Positions 1-9,822 of a stretch of 64,000 nucleotides of DNA are shown piece after piece. Under the pieces are notes generated by a model. The model saw nothing but the letters and a program-made list of their open reading frames with translations. It made no database searches and had not been told where the DNA came from. Each line of letters starts with the position of its first letter. The first letter of the stretch is position 1. Source of the DNA: Sulfurisphaera tokodaii str. 7. Lineage in GTDB: Archaea > Thermoproteota > Thermoprotei_A > Sulfolobales > Sulfolobaceae. Position numbers and translations under genes: made by a program. Location of the stretch: positions 1,254,001-1,318,000 of the forward strand of contig NC_003106.2 of assembly GCF_000011205.1 (NCBI RefSeq). Direction: 5' to 3'.

Positions 1-362
1 AATTAGCAATTGAAAAGTTTGCTGAGGCATTAGAAGAAATACCAATGATATTAGCTGAAACTGCTGGTATGGAGCCAATTCAGACATTAATGGATCTAAG
101 AGCAAAGCATGCTAAAGGATTAATTAATGCTGGAGTTGATGTTATGAACGGAAAAATTGCTGATGATATGTTAGCTCTTAATGTATTAGAGCCAGTAAGA
201 GTTAAAGCTCAAGTATTAAAGAGTGCTGTAGAAGCTGCTACCGCAATATTGAAGATTGATGATCTAATAGCAGCTGCTCCATTAAAGAGTGGAGAGAAGA
301 AAGGAGAGAAGAAAGAAGGAGGAGAAGAAGAGAAATCATCAACTCCTTCTTCACTAGAATAA
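1..362 (+). CDS. thermosome (HSP60-type chaperonin) subunit, C-terminal part
   Basis: Partial gene entering from the left edge; the frame is open from base 3. The visible ~119 residues are the end of a group II chaperonin equatorial domain: LAETAGMEP, then a [10 protein letters not shown]-type stretch and [24 protein letters not shown], where the final helix carries the nucleotide-contacting DD/ILKIDD region. The tail is rich in Lys, Glu and Gly and unstructured, as in Sulfolobales thermosomes. The protein folds other proteins in the cytosol as a large double-ring complex. Which subunit (alpha, beta or gamma) cannot be decided from this fragment. A T-rich stretch follows the stop and the next gene is convergent. 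Confidence 0.93.
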   Translation, partial: LAIEKFAEALEEIPMILAETAGMEPIQTLMDLRAKHAKGLINAGVDVMNGKIADDMLALNVLEPVRVKAQVLKSAVEAATAILKIDDLIAAAPLKSGEKKGEKKEGGEEEKSSTPSSLE

Positions 363-371
363 ACTAATTTT

Positions 372-716
372 TTATTTATACATCATTAGTTGATTTGTTT
401 CTTCTGAATTATATCCTTCAAGCTCATCAAGAATTTTTTTAACTGCATCTTTGATTTTTTGGCTTGAATAATTATCATAAACTGTATTAAGTAATTTTTT
501 AGTTAGATCTATTCCAATTATAAAAATTAAATTTGTAAAATCTGGACTTAATAAAAAATCTGCTAATTTTTCTGGGTCTCCCCCATATGATGAAAAACCA
601 TACTTTGATTCTGCTTTTGCTAATAATTTTTGAGCCTCATCTAAGCGTTTCATGTCTAAACTGACGGGCGTTAATACTTTACTCACAATATGTCTTAGAA
701 AGTCAGGTTCGCCCAA
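372..716 (-). CDS. conserved hypothetical protein, 114 aa
   Basis: Not recognised. A mostly helical soluble protein with a hydrophobic middle (FTNLIFIIGIDLTKKLLNTV, about residues 60-80) that is too short and too charged at its flanks to be a convincing membrane segment. The start chosen is TTG at 716; an AT-rich TATA-like stretch at 727-745 lies about 25 bases upstream, which fits a leaderless transcript. An internal GTG 11 codons later is an alternative start. It converges on the thermosome gene with 9 bases between the stops. Confidence 0.6.
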   Translation of the reverse strand: MGEPDFLRHIVSKVLTPVSLDMKRLDEAQKLLAKAESKYGFSSYGGDPEKLADFLLSPDFTNLIFIIGIDLTKKLLNTVYDNYSSQKIKDAVKKILDELEGYNSEETNQLMMYK

Positions 717-840
717 TTAATTCGCCTAAGATATAATTAATATAGTAGGCATATAAAAGCTGTAATTTTAAGTTTCACATTTCATCAACACTTATAAGTA
801 TTAAAAATTCTAAATATGATTAGGTATTGAGGGTTTAGTA

Positions 841-1146
841 ATGGCTTCGGCAAAGAAGAAGAAAAGAACAAGTGAAAAAGAAGAGGAGACTTCTAATAAG
901 ATTGAGAGTAAACTCCGTGTGTTATATTCCGATAAAGAAGTAGTTGTTATGACTGCTCCTAACGAAGAAGAGTTAAAACAAATATTATTAGATTTGCTGA
1001 GTGAGAAGCCCATGAATTTAAAGGAGCTTCATTCTTATCTCTCTGGAATAGCTAGTGAAGATAAGATAAGGAAAGCATTATCAGACTTAGCAGAAAAAAA
1101 TATGGTAACAATGCTAGAAGATGGAAGATATGCAAAGTTAGGCTAA
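841..1146 (+). CDS. small Lys/Glu-rich protein with a C-terminal winged-helix-like domain
   Basis: 101 residues. The first ~25 residues are a basic-acidic low-complexity tail (ASAKKKKRTSEKEEE). Residues ~40-100 alternate helix-turn-helix-like segments (EELKQILLDLLSEKPMNLKELHSYLS, then KIRKALSDLAEKNMVTMLEDGRYAKLG), which read as a winged-helix fold ending in a short beta wing. Probably a nucleic-acid-binding protein; partner and targets are unknown. ATG at 841 follows a GAGGG purine stretch. Its 3' end overlaps the convergent cysteine-rich gene by 9 bases. Confidence 0.65.
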   Translation: MASAKKKKRTSEKEEETSNKIESKLRVLYSDKEVVVMTAPNEEELKQILLDLLSEKPMNLKELHSYLSGIASEDKIRKALSDLAEKNMVTMLEDGRYAKLG

Positions 1147-1518
1147 GTTTTTAAATGGACAATTTCTCCATTGTGTTGAACATAAACTAGCTTGTGATTC
1201 GGTTAATATTCTTCTTAGTACTTTACAATATGCAACTAATCCTTTTTCAGTTTTTATTATTTGAAAATAACTACATTCGCTATCCATTACTTTCTCTAAA
1301 ATATTTATTTTAGGATAGAAATTTACTTCCTCTTCAGCATTTTCATCAGATGTAAATATTTCTAACCCTTCTCTTTTTTCTTCAGCTACAAAGAATCTAC
1401 AACTTTTATAATCTTTTAAACATCTATTAGGGCTTGTTACTGTGTCAGAAGGATTTTCTAACATCGGGGAAGTACAGAAGCCTCCTTTATAAAAGGGACA
1501 TACACTATGTTTCTGCAA
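1138..1518 (-). CDS. cysteine-rich conserved protein, 126 aa
   Basis: Not recognised by name. Eight cysteines fall in two clusters: N-terminal VCPFYKGGFCTSP, RCLKDYKSCRFF, and C-terminal SECSYFQ, AYCKV, SLCSTQWRNCPF. The spacing suggests a metal site, either Zn or an Fe-S cluster; which one cannot be told from sequence alone. It is preceded on the same strand by a 65-residue gene whose end overlaps its start by 14 bases, so the two are probably translated from one message. No signal peptide or membrane segment is visible. Confidence 0.65.
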   Translation of the reverse strand: MQKHSVCPFYKGGFCTSPMLENPSDTVTSPNRCLKDYKSCRFFVAEEKREGLEIFTSDENAEEEVNFYPKINILEKVMDSECSYFQIIKTEKGLVAYCKVLRRILTESQASLCSTQWRNCPFKNLA

Positions 1519-1702
1519 TTTCTCTCACTATTATGTGAACACCTAATAAATCGTCATCTCCCGTTTCTGTTGGTAATGTAATTTTATTTATAATAATTTC
1601 ATCAACTCCATTTATCTTCTCTATAATTTCGGATACTCTATTTTCATCTACCTTTCTTTCTCCTCTTAAATCTTCTACTATTAATACCTCGGCTCTTTTC
1701 AT
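1505..1702 (-). CDS. small conserved hypothetical protein, 65 aa
   Basis: Not recognised. A compact alpha/beta pattern (AEVLIVEDLRG, then a helix VSEIIEKING, then VDEIIINKITLPT and VHIIVREIAE) resembles a small ferredoxin-like fold, but nothing catalytic is visible. It is the first gene of a two-gene unit with the cysteine-rich protein downstream and is divergent from argS, with about 54 bases between the start codons for both promoters. Confidence 0.6.
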   Translation of the reverse strand: MKRAEVLIVEDLRGERKVDENRVSEIIEKINGVDEIIINKITLPTETGDDDLLGVHIIVREIAET

Positions 1703-1756
1703 GTTTTATGACTTAAGAGAGGAAAAAGATATAAAGATAGTGGCTTATGCTCTGTT

Positions 1757-3628
1757 GTGAATCCTATAAAAGAAGTGAAGCTCGAATTTGCTAAAATTTT
1801 ATCGGAAAGGCTAAGCATTGATCAAAACAAAATATATGAGAATTTTGAGTACCCTCCAAAAGAACAAATGGGGGACGTTTCACTGCCATTACCAACAGTT
1901 ACTAAGAATAAAGAATTGCTTAATATCTCTGATTTTCCCTCTGGTGGAAAACTTATAAGAGAGATTAAAAAAGCTGGTATATACATTAATGGTGTCATAA
2001 ACGAATCTGAGCTCTTTAAACTTATTTTTACTAATTTTCCCGAGGATTATGGTATTGAAAAAATACAAAAACCCCAAAGGGTAGTGGTAGAGCATACCAG
2101 TGCCAATCCTATTCATCCCTTACATGTGGGTCATTTGAGAAATGCAATATTAGGTGATGTAATAGCTAGAATGCTAAAAGCTAGAGGGCATGAAGTTAAT
2201 ACAAGGTTTTATGTTAATGATGCTGGGAGGCAAGTTGCAATCCTTACTTTAGGTTATCTTTTATTAGGGGAACCAAACCCACCTAGAGATGAGAAAATAG
2301 ATCAATGGATAGGTGTTATTTATGCTATAACTAACATTCTAATTGAGATAAATCAATTAAAGAAAGAACTTTCTAGTTCTAATGAAGAGGAATATAGACA
2401 AAAAATATCTAAATTAGACGAATTAATTTCACTTGCAGGCAAACATAGAGAAAAATATCCAGAAATATTTGATAAACTTGCTGATGAGATAAGTAAGATA
2501 GAAAATATAGAAGAAAAAATACAAAACATAATAAAAAATTATGAGAGACATAGTGATGAGAAAATTGTGAATGTAATTAGAAAATTAGTAAACTGGACAT
2601 TAGAAGGTTTTAAAGACAGTTTAAAGATATTAGATATTCATTTTGATAATTTTGATTATGAAAGTGATTTATTATGGAGTAAGAGAGTAGATGAGATTGT
2701 AAAATTAGCTCTTTCTTCAAAAAATATAAAGGAGCATAAAGGTACTATAGCCCTCTCACTTGATTTAGATCCAGAGGCAAGGAAAAGACTTAATATTCCA
2801 TTAGGGTTAGAACTTCCTCCCCTTGTTTTAGTTAGATCTGATGGAACAACTCTTTATACTACTAGAGATATAGCTTATTCTTTATATAAATTTGAAGTTT
2901 TCTATGCAAATAAAGTAATAAATGTTATAGCTGAACAGCAATCAGTTCCACAAATGCAATTAAGAGCATCATTATATCTTTTAGGTTTCAAAGATATAGC
3001 AGAGAATCTTATACACTATTCTTATGGTATGGTGAATTTACAAGGAATGAGAATGAGTGGCAGACTAGGTAGGTATATTTCTTTAGATGAAATAATAAAT
3101 GAGGTAAAAGAAGTTGCTGAAAATAAAATAAAAGAAAAAGGAGGAGACTTAAATAATTTGCTAGATATTGTTAACTCAGCTATTAGATATGCTATTCTGT
3201 CAGTATCAGCAAATAAGCCTGTTTCTTTTAACATAAAGAATATAGTTGATTTTGATCAAAATAGTGGACCTTATTTACAATATACCTATGCTAGAGCATA
3301 TAATATATTGGCTAAAAATGAAGAAAAATTAGATATTAATAAAGTAGATTTTAGTGATATAGTAGATGATAAGAGGCGTCTTTTAATATCAATCGCAAAA
3401 TTCCCAGAAGTAGCTACTAAAGCTGTTGATGAATTAAGACCAGAAGATTTGTTAGGATTTATGAGGAGTATAGCAGATATATTTAACAGATGGTATAACT
3501 TTGAAAGAGTTTTACAAGAACCAAACGAAGGAAAAAGAATGCTAAGACTATTTATAGTTAAAGGTGTCGAAAGAATTCTATATAACGGTCTTAGTATTGT
3601 TGGAATAAAACCGTTAAAGAGGATGTAA
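1757..3628 (+). CDS. argS: arginyl-tRNA synthetase
   Basis: Charges tRNA-Arg with arginine in the cytosol (class I aminoacyl-tRNA synthetase). The N-terminal ~90 residues are the Add-1 domain that reads the tRNA elbow. The HIGH motif appears as HPLHVGHLRNAILGD near residue 120. The KMSKS loop is degenerate (GMRMSGRLGRY, near residue 430), as is usual in ArgRS. A DALR-type anticodon domain follows (SGPYLQYTYARAYNIL, then the last ~110 residues). The 623-residue length is normal for the family. The start is GTG at 1757. The stop lies 5 bases from the 3' end of a convergent tRNA-Arg gene, its own substrate. Confidence 0.96.
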   Translation: MNPIKEVKLEFAKILSERLSIDQNKIYENFEYPPKEQMGDVSLPLPTVTKNKELLNISDFPSGGKLIREIKKAGIYINGVINESELFKLIFTNFPEDYGIEKIQKPQRVVVEHTSANPIHPLHVGHLRNAILGDVIARMLKARGHEVNTRFYVNDAGRQVAILTLGYLLLGEPNPPRDEKIDQWIGVIYAITNILIEINQLKKELSSSNEEEYRQKISKLDELISLAGKHREKYPEIFDKLADEISKIENIEEKIQNIIKNYERHSDEKIVNVIRKLVNWTLEGFKDSLKILDIHFDNFDYESDLLWSKRVDEIVKLALSSKNIKEHKGTIALSLDLDPEARKRLNIPLGLELPPLVLVRSDGTTLYTTRDIAYSLYKFEVFYANKVINVIAEQQSVPQMQLRASLYLLGFKDIAENLIHYSYGMVNLQGMRMSGRLGRYISLDEIINEVKEVAENKIKEKGGDLNNLLDIVNSAIRYAILSVSANKPVSFNIKNIVDFDQNSGPYLQYTYARAYNILAKNEEKLDINKVDFSDIVDDKRRLLISIAKFPEVATKAVDELRPEDLLGFMRSIADIFNRWYNFERVLQEPNEGKRMLRLFIVKGVERILYNGLSIVGIKPLKRM

Positions 3629-3633
3629 AATAG

Positions 3634-3723
<90 letters not shown>

Positions 3724-3741
3724 GTATATTCTATTTTACAT

Positions 3742-3752
3742 TCTTAAATCAG
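3742..3752 (-). promoter_or_regulatory. TATA-like box of the tRNA-Arg gene
   Basis: On the minus strand a GATTTAAGAA element lies about 26 bases upstream of the tRNA 5' end at 3721, the spacing expected for archaeal TBP/TFB promoters. Confidence 0.5.
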
Positions 3753-3902
3753 TTTCCCTTTAATCCAATTAGTAGAAGTAATGACATATAATATAACTAA
3801 TATGAACTTAGGTATTAGAAATTATTCTCTTTTTGGGGTAATACTATTCTAATTGGCGATACTGTATATATACTTCGAAATATAATATTTAATGATTAGA
3901 AA

Positions 3903-6398
3903 ATGCAAAAAGCTGATATTACCATCCTCTCACTCTCAAAGCTTAAGGTTCTCAAAAGAAGTGGTAAGGTTGAAGAGTTTAAATCTGATAAGATATTTTC
4001 AAAGCTAGGAATTATACCAGAAGACGTAATGGATGGAATACTTAATGATATAGCTCAAAATGCTAAAGATAATGCTATAGATACAAGAACTATAGCAGAT
4101 ATCGTCGAAAGGAACCTGATTGAGCACTCTTTGGATCATCCAGAATTAATGGATCTCGCAAAGAAGTATGTTTTAGCTAGGATTTATAATCATGTATTTG
4201 GTAAGGGCAATTGGAAAGGTTTTGATGAAAGAGATTTATTGTTAACATATAATGCGTTAAAAGTATTAGAAGCAAGGTATTTGTTAAAGGATCCAAACAC
4301 TTTACGTTATATTGAAACACCACAGATGATGTTTAGGAGGGTAGCAAAACATTTGGCTAATGTAGAAAGACAATATGGTAGATCTGAGAGTGAGGTTAAA
4401 CAATTAGAGGAGAAGTTTTATAAAATAATGTCTGAGTTAAAGTTCTTACCAAATACACCAACTCTAATGAATAGTGGTACAAGATTGGGAATTTTGTCTG
4501 CATGTTTTGTAATTCCAGTTAGGGATTCAATGATTACTCCAAATGGTGAAGGTATATACGATGCATTAAGGGCTATGGCTGTTGTTCATCAACAAGGTGG
4601 AGGTACTGGATTTGACTTCTCCGAATTAAGACCTAAGGGGGATATTGTGGCTTCTACTGCAGGTGTAGCTTCAGGTCCAGTGTCATTTATGAGAATATTT
4701 GATGTATCTACTGATGTTGTAAAGCAAGGAGGTAAGAGAAGAGGAGCAAATATGGGTGTTATGCATGTATGGCACCCTGATATAGAGGAGTTTATTAAAT
4801 CAAAGACTGGTCAATTAAAAGATACGCAATTACAGAACTTTAATATTTCAGTAGGAGTTTATGATTATTTTATGCAAGCTGTAGAGAGAGGCGATGTTGT
4901 ACCATTAATTAACCCTAGGAAGACTAAGATTGCTGATTGGGATTATTACATGTCTAAGGCTAGAGGTTATATGAATGAGGAGTGGATACAAGAGGTTATA
5001 TTGTCAGAATTGGAAGAGAAGGGCGGTACGGTTGATCTTGCTGAAAGTAAGATAATAACTATTGATGAGGCTTTAGTAATTGCTGAGAAAGAAAATGCTA
5101 TAACACAATGGGTTAATGCTAGGAATTTGTTCGATGAAATTGTAAAAGGTGCTTGGGACTCTGGTGATCCAGGATTACTATTCATAGACACAATAAATAG
5201 GCGCCACCCAGTGTGGTATTTAGGGAAGATAAACGCTACAAACCCATGTGGTGAGGAACCCTTATTACCCTGGGAAAGCTGTAATTTAGGTTCTATCAAT
5301 TTAGAAAAATTTGTTGTGGATGGTAAGATTGATTGGGATGGTTTAGCTGAAACTATTCGTTATGCTGTTAGGCTTTTAGATAATGTAATAGATGCTAATC
5401 GTTATCCATTAAAGCAGATTGAGGAAGCTACTAAGAAGACTAGGAAAGTTGGCTTAGGTGTTATGGGTTTAGCTAGAATGTTAATTAAGCTAGGCATACC
5501 TTATGACTCTGTTGATGCTGTGTACTTATCTTATCAACTAGCCAAGTTCATTTATTATCACGCTTTTAAGGAGTCAATTGAGATTGCTAAAGAAAAAGGT
5601 TCATTCCCAGCTTATGATGCAAAACTGTACAAAGACATATGGGAGAGTGCAAAGGACTTTTACGAAATACTTGAAATTATGGGTATTAAGGATAAGCCTA
5701 GCGATTATGTGAAGAAACTCACCTCAATTGTTGATAAATTAGACTTTGATAAACTTAAGGAGGATAGGATAAAGTATGGATTAAGAAATGCTACTGTAGT
5801 CTCAGTAGCACCTACGGGCACAATTTCAATTATTGCCGGTACTTCATCATCAATAGAGCCACTGTTTGCATTAGCATTCATAAGAAATGTTGCTGTAGGA
5901 AAGTTCATGGAAATTGACCCACTATTCCTAGATTACTTAAGGAAATATGAGCTAGATAATCCAGAGGTTGTCAAAAAAATAGCTGAGACTGGCATGATTG
6001 GTGATAATCCATTTATGCCAAAAAGTATGAGGAAAGTATTTAGGACTGCACATGAAGTATCACCAGAGTATCATTTGCTGCATCAAGCTGCTTGGCAACA
6101 GTGGAACGATTCGGGTACTTCAAAGACAATAAACTTAAGGAGTGAGGAACCACCAGAAACTGTTGAAAGAGTATACATGTTGGCATGGAAGCTTGGAATT
6201 AAGGGCGTTACTGTATATAGGGATAAATCTAAGAGCCAACAAGTAATTTACTTTGGAATAAAGAAAGAAAGGGAAGAAGTTAAGAAAGAAGAGGAAAAAA
6301 AGATACAGCAATTATTACCATCTTCACTAAGAATCCAGAAAAAATTTGTTGAAGTAAGCGAGACATATGCCGGTGGATGCAAAACGTGTGAATTATAA
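3903..6398 (+). CDS. nrdJ: class II (adenosylcobalamin-dependent) ribonucleoside-diphosphate reductase
   Basis: Makes deoxyribonucleotides from ribonucleotides using a B12-derived radical, independent of oxygen. The N-terminal ~90 residues look like an ATP-cone allosteric domain. The catalytic barrel shows [12 protein letters not shown] (about 183), the redox Cys in SACFVIPV (about 203), the core [21 protein letters not shown] (about 442-462) with the thiyl-radical Cys and its partner Glu, and [19 protein letters not shown] (about 635). The protein ends in a CxxC tail (GGCKTCEL) that re-reduces the active site. The 831-residue length is normal. No small subunit is nearby, as expected for class II. 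A T-rich terminator follows. Confidence 0.95.
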   Translation: MQKADITILSLSKLKVLKRSGKVEEFKSDKIFSKLGIIPEDVMDGILNDIAQNAKDNAIDTRTIADIVERNLIEHSLDHPELMDLAKKYVLARIYNHVFGKGNWKGFDERDLLLTYNALKVLEARYLLKDPNTLRYIETPQMMFRRVAKHLANVERQYGRSESEVKQLEEKFYKIMSELKFLPNTPTLMNSGTRLGILSACFVIPVRDSMITPNGEGIYDALRAMAVVHQQGGGTGFDFSELRPKGDIVASTAGVASGPVSFMRIFDVSTDVVKQGGKRRGANMGVMHVWHPDIEEFIKSKTGQLKDTQLQNFNISVGVYDYFMQAVERGDVVPLINPRKTKIADWDYYMSKARGYMNEEWIQEVILSELEEKGGTVDLAESKIITIDEALVIAEKENAITQWVNARNLFDEIVKGAWDSGDPGLLFIDTINRRHPVWYLGKINATNPCGEEPLLPWESCNLGSINLEKFVVDGKIDWDGLAETIRYAVRLLDNVIDANRYPLKQIEEATKKTRKVGLGVMGLARMLIKLGIPYDSVDAVYLSYQLAKFIYYHAFKESIEIAKEKGSFPAYDAKLYKDIWESAKDFYEILEIMGIKDKPSDYVKKLTSIVDKLDFDKLKEDRIKYGLRNATVVSVAPTGTISIIAGTSSSIEPLFALAFIRNVAVGKFMEIDPLFLDYLRKYELDNPEVVKKIAETGMIGDNPFMPKSMRKVFRTAHEVSPEYHLLHQAAWQQWNDSGTSKTINLRSEEPPETVERVYMLAWKLGIKGVTVYRDKSKSQQVIYFGIKKEREEVKKEEEKKIQQLLPSSLRIQKKFVEVSETYAGGCKTCEL

Positions 6399-6420
6399 AA
6401 ATTTTTATTTTTATTTTTCG
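6396..6420 (+). terminator. T-rich terminator after the ribonucleotide reductase gene
   Basis: Three runs of T (ATTTTTATTTTTATTTTTC) directly after the nrdJ stop match the oligo-T terminators of archaeal RNA polymerase. No hairpin is visible. Confidence 0.55.
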
Positions 6421-6445
6421 ATATTCCTATTGTAGTGTGTTTATT

Positions 6446-6838
6446 ATGCAGTTAATCCTTCCTTGTGAGTATTCAGTTAAAGAGATTTTGCCAGCTATTA
6501 GGGCGCTAATAGCTGAAAAACTTGTTGAAGAAAAAAATCTTTCTATATATAAGACTGCTGATTTAATGGGTTTAACTCCTGCTGCTGTAGAGAACTATTT
6601 AAAGAAGAGAAGAGGTACTGCTGTTAAAGAGATTTTAAGAAGAGATAAAGAATTTATGGAATTCCTAGAGAATTTTAGTGATAAAGTAGTTAAGGAAAAG
6701 GATATAAATTCTATATCATCTTATTATTGTATTTTATGCGCTGAAGGTAAAAAAGTGTTAAATAAAAATGGTTACAAGCTGTCACATTGTATTGTTGAAA
6801 GTGCTCTAGGAGCTTATAATTTTTCTCTTAAGGAATGA
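6446..6838 (+). CDS. predicted transcriptional regulator with helix-turn-helix and cysteines
   Basis: About 130 residues. Residues ~10-55 read as a helix-turn-helix of the COG2522 type (VKEILPAIRALIAEKLVEEK, then IYKTADLMGLTPAAVENYLKKRRG). A second half carries three cysteines (SYYCILCAEGKK and SHCIVES) that could bind metal. It resembles small archaeal regulators proposed to respond to redox or metal, but no target is known. I chose the ATG at 6446 (protein begins MQLILPCEYS); a GTG-type start 9 bases upstream is possible. Its 3' end overlaps the convergent 351-residue gene by about 33 bases. Confidence 0.7.
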   Translation: MQLILPCEYSVKEILPAIRALIAEKLVEEKNLSIYKTADLMGLTPAAVENYLKKRRGTAVKEILRRDKEFMEFLENFSDKVVKEKDINSISSYYCILCAEGKKVLNKNGYKLSHCIVESALGAYNFSLKE

Positions 6839-7861
6839 TTCTAGAAGTTTTCTTATTTTTAATCTAATATATGCAATGCCTAATCTTCTCATAGGTATTT
6901 TTATTCTATCAAATTCCGGATTTAATTTATCTATTTCCTCTCCTTGTGGTGATAATAAATTAGCTTCTTCAATACGTGCTGCTAATACTAAATTTACTAC
7001 AATCGGTGTTTCATTTAAATTTATTAAACCTAATGTCAATGTATGATTTTCATATTTTATAAAAAATGGTAAAATTCCGGCTGGATACAATTTATATAAT
7101 GAAATAGGGAATGGTAGCTTACAATTTACTCTTTGTACCTTATTTTTTAAGTTCCATACAATTTCATAAGGCTTAGTTTCTTTCCAAGTAATTGATTTCA
7201 TTAATGCTATTTTTCCATTAGATTCTACTTTAATATATCCGTTATTGTTTTCAAGATATAATTTATTCTCTCCTATAAGTGTATACGTTTCTTTTAGTGA
7301 GATACTAAAAAATTCCGATTTTCCTATTATTTTCTTAGACTGAGAAATAATAAAGGGATTAAGATATGTATATAATGGGTTAACGTACCCTAATTCTAAG
7401 CTTAAGTTGTTATCATAAAAGGTTAATTTGTGGTTTCTCTCCCTTAATTTTTCATTTATTTCTCCACTTTCCATTACAATGTTTTTATTTTCTATTATAT
7501 CTTCTCTATACCAGAAAGAAGGATTAAAGTAACTTTCTCCTTCTTTGCAAGGGAGCAAGTCATAGATCATATTTTCTAATGATTTAATGCTACTAAGCTC
7601 TAAATCCCATCCTATTTGTGACTCATAAATAGGTGAGAGGTAATAGTATTTTTTATCTCGTTTACTTCCTCTAGTTTGAATTTCTGTTCCATCTGGTCCA
7701 ATTATTATGGAGTTGTACTTCCATTCAATTTCCTCTGGATTAAGTAAAGATATGAGTTGTGGTGCTTGTTCAATAGAAAAAATATCATCTGAAACACTAA
7801 TTTTTCTGACTTTTTGAATAGGAAAATCAGAGGCTACCTTTAATAAATCATCTAGTTTCAT
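6806..7861 (-). CDS. conserved hypothetical protein, 351 aa, last gene of the eS30-gatD-gatE cluster
   Basis: Not recognised. The protein is rich in beta strands, with no signal peptide and no membrane helix. Features include YLSPIYESQIGWDLELSS in the first third, a central strand-rich region with repeated aromatic residues, and a C-terminal segment (LILAARIEEANLLSP, MRRLGIAYIRLKIRKLL) vaguely like the beta-sandwich tails of glycoside hydrolases; that is only an impression. The start ATG at 7861 overlaps the stop of a tiny reading frame (TTATGA) in the gap after gatE, which suggests translational coupling. Confidence 0.6.
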   Translation of the reverse strand: MKLDDLLKVASDFPIQKVRKISVSDDIFSIEQAPQLISLLNPEEIEWKYNSIIIGPDGTEIQTRGSKRDKKYYYLSPIYESQIGWDLELSSIKSLENMIYDLLPCKEGESYFNPSFWYREDIIENKNIVMESGEINEKLRERNHKLTFYDNNLSLELGYVNPLYTYLNPFIISQSKKIIGKSEFFSISLKETYTLIGENKLYLENNNGYIKVESNGKIALMKSITWKETKPYEIVWNLKNKVQRVNCKLPFPISLYKLYPAGILPFFIKYENHTLTLGLINLNETPIVVNLVLAARIEEANLLSPQGEEIDKLNPEFDRIKIPMRRLGIAYIRLKIRKLLESFLKRKIISS

Positions 7862-7935
7862 AAGTGGTCAAGCTCATCATCTGCTAAATCCGCCAAATGC
7901 CTTTTCTTCATCATTTCTGTCTCGGGGGTAATTCT

Positions 7936-9822
7936 TCATCCTAAATGCTTCTTTATTAGTTCAATTACTTTTTTACTATCTGCCCTTCCTCTTACTTTAT
8001 TCATTACTTTGCTCATTATTATGTTAAACGCTTTATCTTTTTTATTTTCTATTTCTTTTTTATTTTCTTCTATTGTTTCTATTATAATTTTCTCTAATTC
8101 TGTTTCATTTAATGGAGTATATTTCTTAATTATTTCATTAAGCTGAGTTTTACTTGTTGCTAATTCTAATAGAATTTCTTGCACAGCATCTTTACTTATC
8201 TTATCTTCATATACATATTTTATTAATTCTTCTAGTATGTTATCAGTAATAACGGAAATATCACCACCTTTACTTTTTACATATTTTACTGTTATTTCTA
8301 ATGTAGATGCTATAAATGTAGGAGATACTTTTGGAGAATACTTCTTAACTAATTCTTCAAACAAATCTAATCTTAAGCTATTTAGCATTGTATTAGCCAA
8401 GTCCTTACTAAGTCCTAATTCAATCAATTTCTTTAATTTTATTTCAGGTTGTTCTGGAACAAATTGTTTAGATAACTCTAATATTCTTTCATCTATTCTT
8501 CTTGGTGGTATATCTGTTTCTGGATACATCCTCGCTGATCCAGGTTGTGGTCTCATAAATTTAGTTGTGCCATCATCTAATGCTGCTCTTGTCTCTTTTG
8601 GAACCCCATCAAAAGCATATAATATTCTATCTAAAATCGTATTTGTAGCTATATCTAGTTTTTCTTTAGGTCCTACAATAATTATAAAAGCGTCATTCTC
8701 ATTAATTTGAAGGATTTTTCTTACTTTTTCTACTTCTTCTTTAGTTATACCGTAATTAGGAAGCTCATCTGAGTGGAATAAGCCTCCTAAACCGGCCAAT
8801 GCTCTTACATAATCTGCTACTTCAGTACCGAATCTTCTATTAGGCATTAATTGCCAGCCAAATATTCCCTTGAAACCAGCTATTTTTAAGCCATATATTC
8901 TTCCATTCTTTTCTAATTCTTTTCTAATTATTTTACTATTAGTATCTTTAAATTCCTCTGTTAAATCAACTATTTTAAAAGAGTTCTTCACTATATCTTT
9001 ATTAAGATTTCTTTTTTGTAGTTCTTCTTTAATTCTTAATAATTCATACTGTCTTCTTGCTTCATTCTTTATAATATCTGGTATTAACTCTAAAAGTTGA
9101 ACTCCTTTTATTTCAGTCTTTACTCCTCCCTGAATAGATACATTAAGATCTTGTCTAATAGTACCTATTCCCCTTTTTACTCTACCTGTTAATCTTAATA
9201 ATTGTCCAATCTTTAATGCTACTCTTTCTGCTTGTTCTGGGGTTTTTATGTCTGGTGCAGTAGAAATTTCTATTAGAGGAATTCCAAGTCTATCAAGATT
9301 GTATATTATTTCTGTTGGTGAATCTGTGATTTTTCTTGCTGCATCTTCTTCTAATGCTATTGTCTGAATGCCTATTCTTTGTCCGTTATCTTCTATGTAA
9401 CCACCTAAGCTAATAATCGCCGTTCTTTGAAAGCCTGATGTATTAGAACCATCAATTACGATTTTTCTCATTACATAAACTTCATCAACTAATGTAGAGT
9501 GTAGTGCTAGAGAAACAGCTACAGCTATACTTAATGCTTCTTCGTCAATAATATGTGGAGGTTCTTCGTCACATTCTACTAAGCAAGAGTTTGGAGGAAC
9601 TCGATATACATATTTTTTACCTTTTTGCCATTCAAATAATGCAGCTATGTCTATTTCTCCTAATTCACTAAATGATGGTCTGAGATATCTTTCTAATTGT
9701 GTGTGATATTCTTCATGAAGTGTTGTAGGACATTCGCAAAATAGTTTATGAGCTGTATTTAATTGCTGGTGAATTTCAAGACCAACTTTTAATCCTATTT
9801 TACTGTAATCTAATTCCGTCAT
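7936..9822 (-). CDS. gatE: glutamyl-tRNA(Gln) amidotransferase subunit E
   Basis: With GatD it converts Glu-tRNA(Gln) to Gln-tRNA(Gln), the archaeal route to glutaminyl-tRNA. It begins with the GatB/GatE signature ([18 protein letters not shown]), followed by the cradle domain with [24 protein letters not shown] and [11 protein letters not shown], an inserted AspRS-like domain typical of GatE but not GatB (residues ~285-400), and a C-terminal helical YqeY-like tail that contacts the tRNA. The length of 628 is typical. It overlaps the end of gatD by 23 bases, so the subunits are probably translated together. Confidence 0.95.
   Translation of the reverse strand: MTELDYSKIGLKVGLEIHQQLNTAHKLFCECPTTLHEEYHTQLERYLRPSFSELGEIDIAALFEWQKGKKYVYRVPPNSCLVECDEEPPHIIDEEALSIAVAVSLALHSTLVDEVYVMRKIVIDGSNTSGFQRTAIISLGGYIEDNGQRIGIQTIALEEDAARKITDSPTEIIYNLDRLGIPLIEISTAPDIKTPEQAERVALKIGQLLRLTGRVKRGIGTIRQDLNVSIQGGVKTEIKGVQLLELIPDIIKNEARRQYELLRIKEELQKRNLNKDIVKNSFKIVDLTEEFKDTNSKIIRKELEKNGRIYGLKIAGFKGIFGWQLMPNRRFGTEVADYVRALAGLGGLFHSDELPNYGITKEEVEKVRKILQINENDAFIIIVGPKEKLDIATNTILDRILYAFDGVPKETRAALDDGTTKFMRPQPGSARMYPETDIPPRRIDERILELSKQFVPEQPEIKLKKLIELGLSKDLANTMLNSLRLDLFEELVKKYSPKVSPTFIASTLEITVKYVKSKGGDISVITDNILEELIKYVYEDKISKDAVQEILLELATSKTQLNEIIKKYTPLNETELEKIIIETIEENKKEIENKKDKAFNIIMSKVMNKVRGRADSKKVIELIKKHLG

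Noticed and set aside
7870-7920. C/D guide RNA between gatE and the next gene
   Set aside because: Two C-box-like ATGATGA motifs occur but are 27 bases apart and no D or D' box with CTGA is at a suitable distance.
8237-9100. Long plus-strand frames inside gatE
   Set aside because: They are antisense shadows of a complete gatE gene and have the Ser/Phe/Leu-rich composition typical of reversed AT-rich coding DNA.
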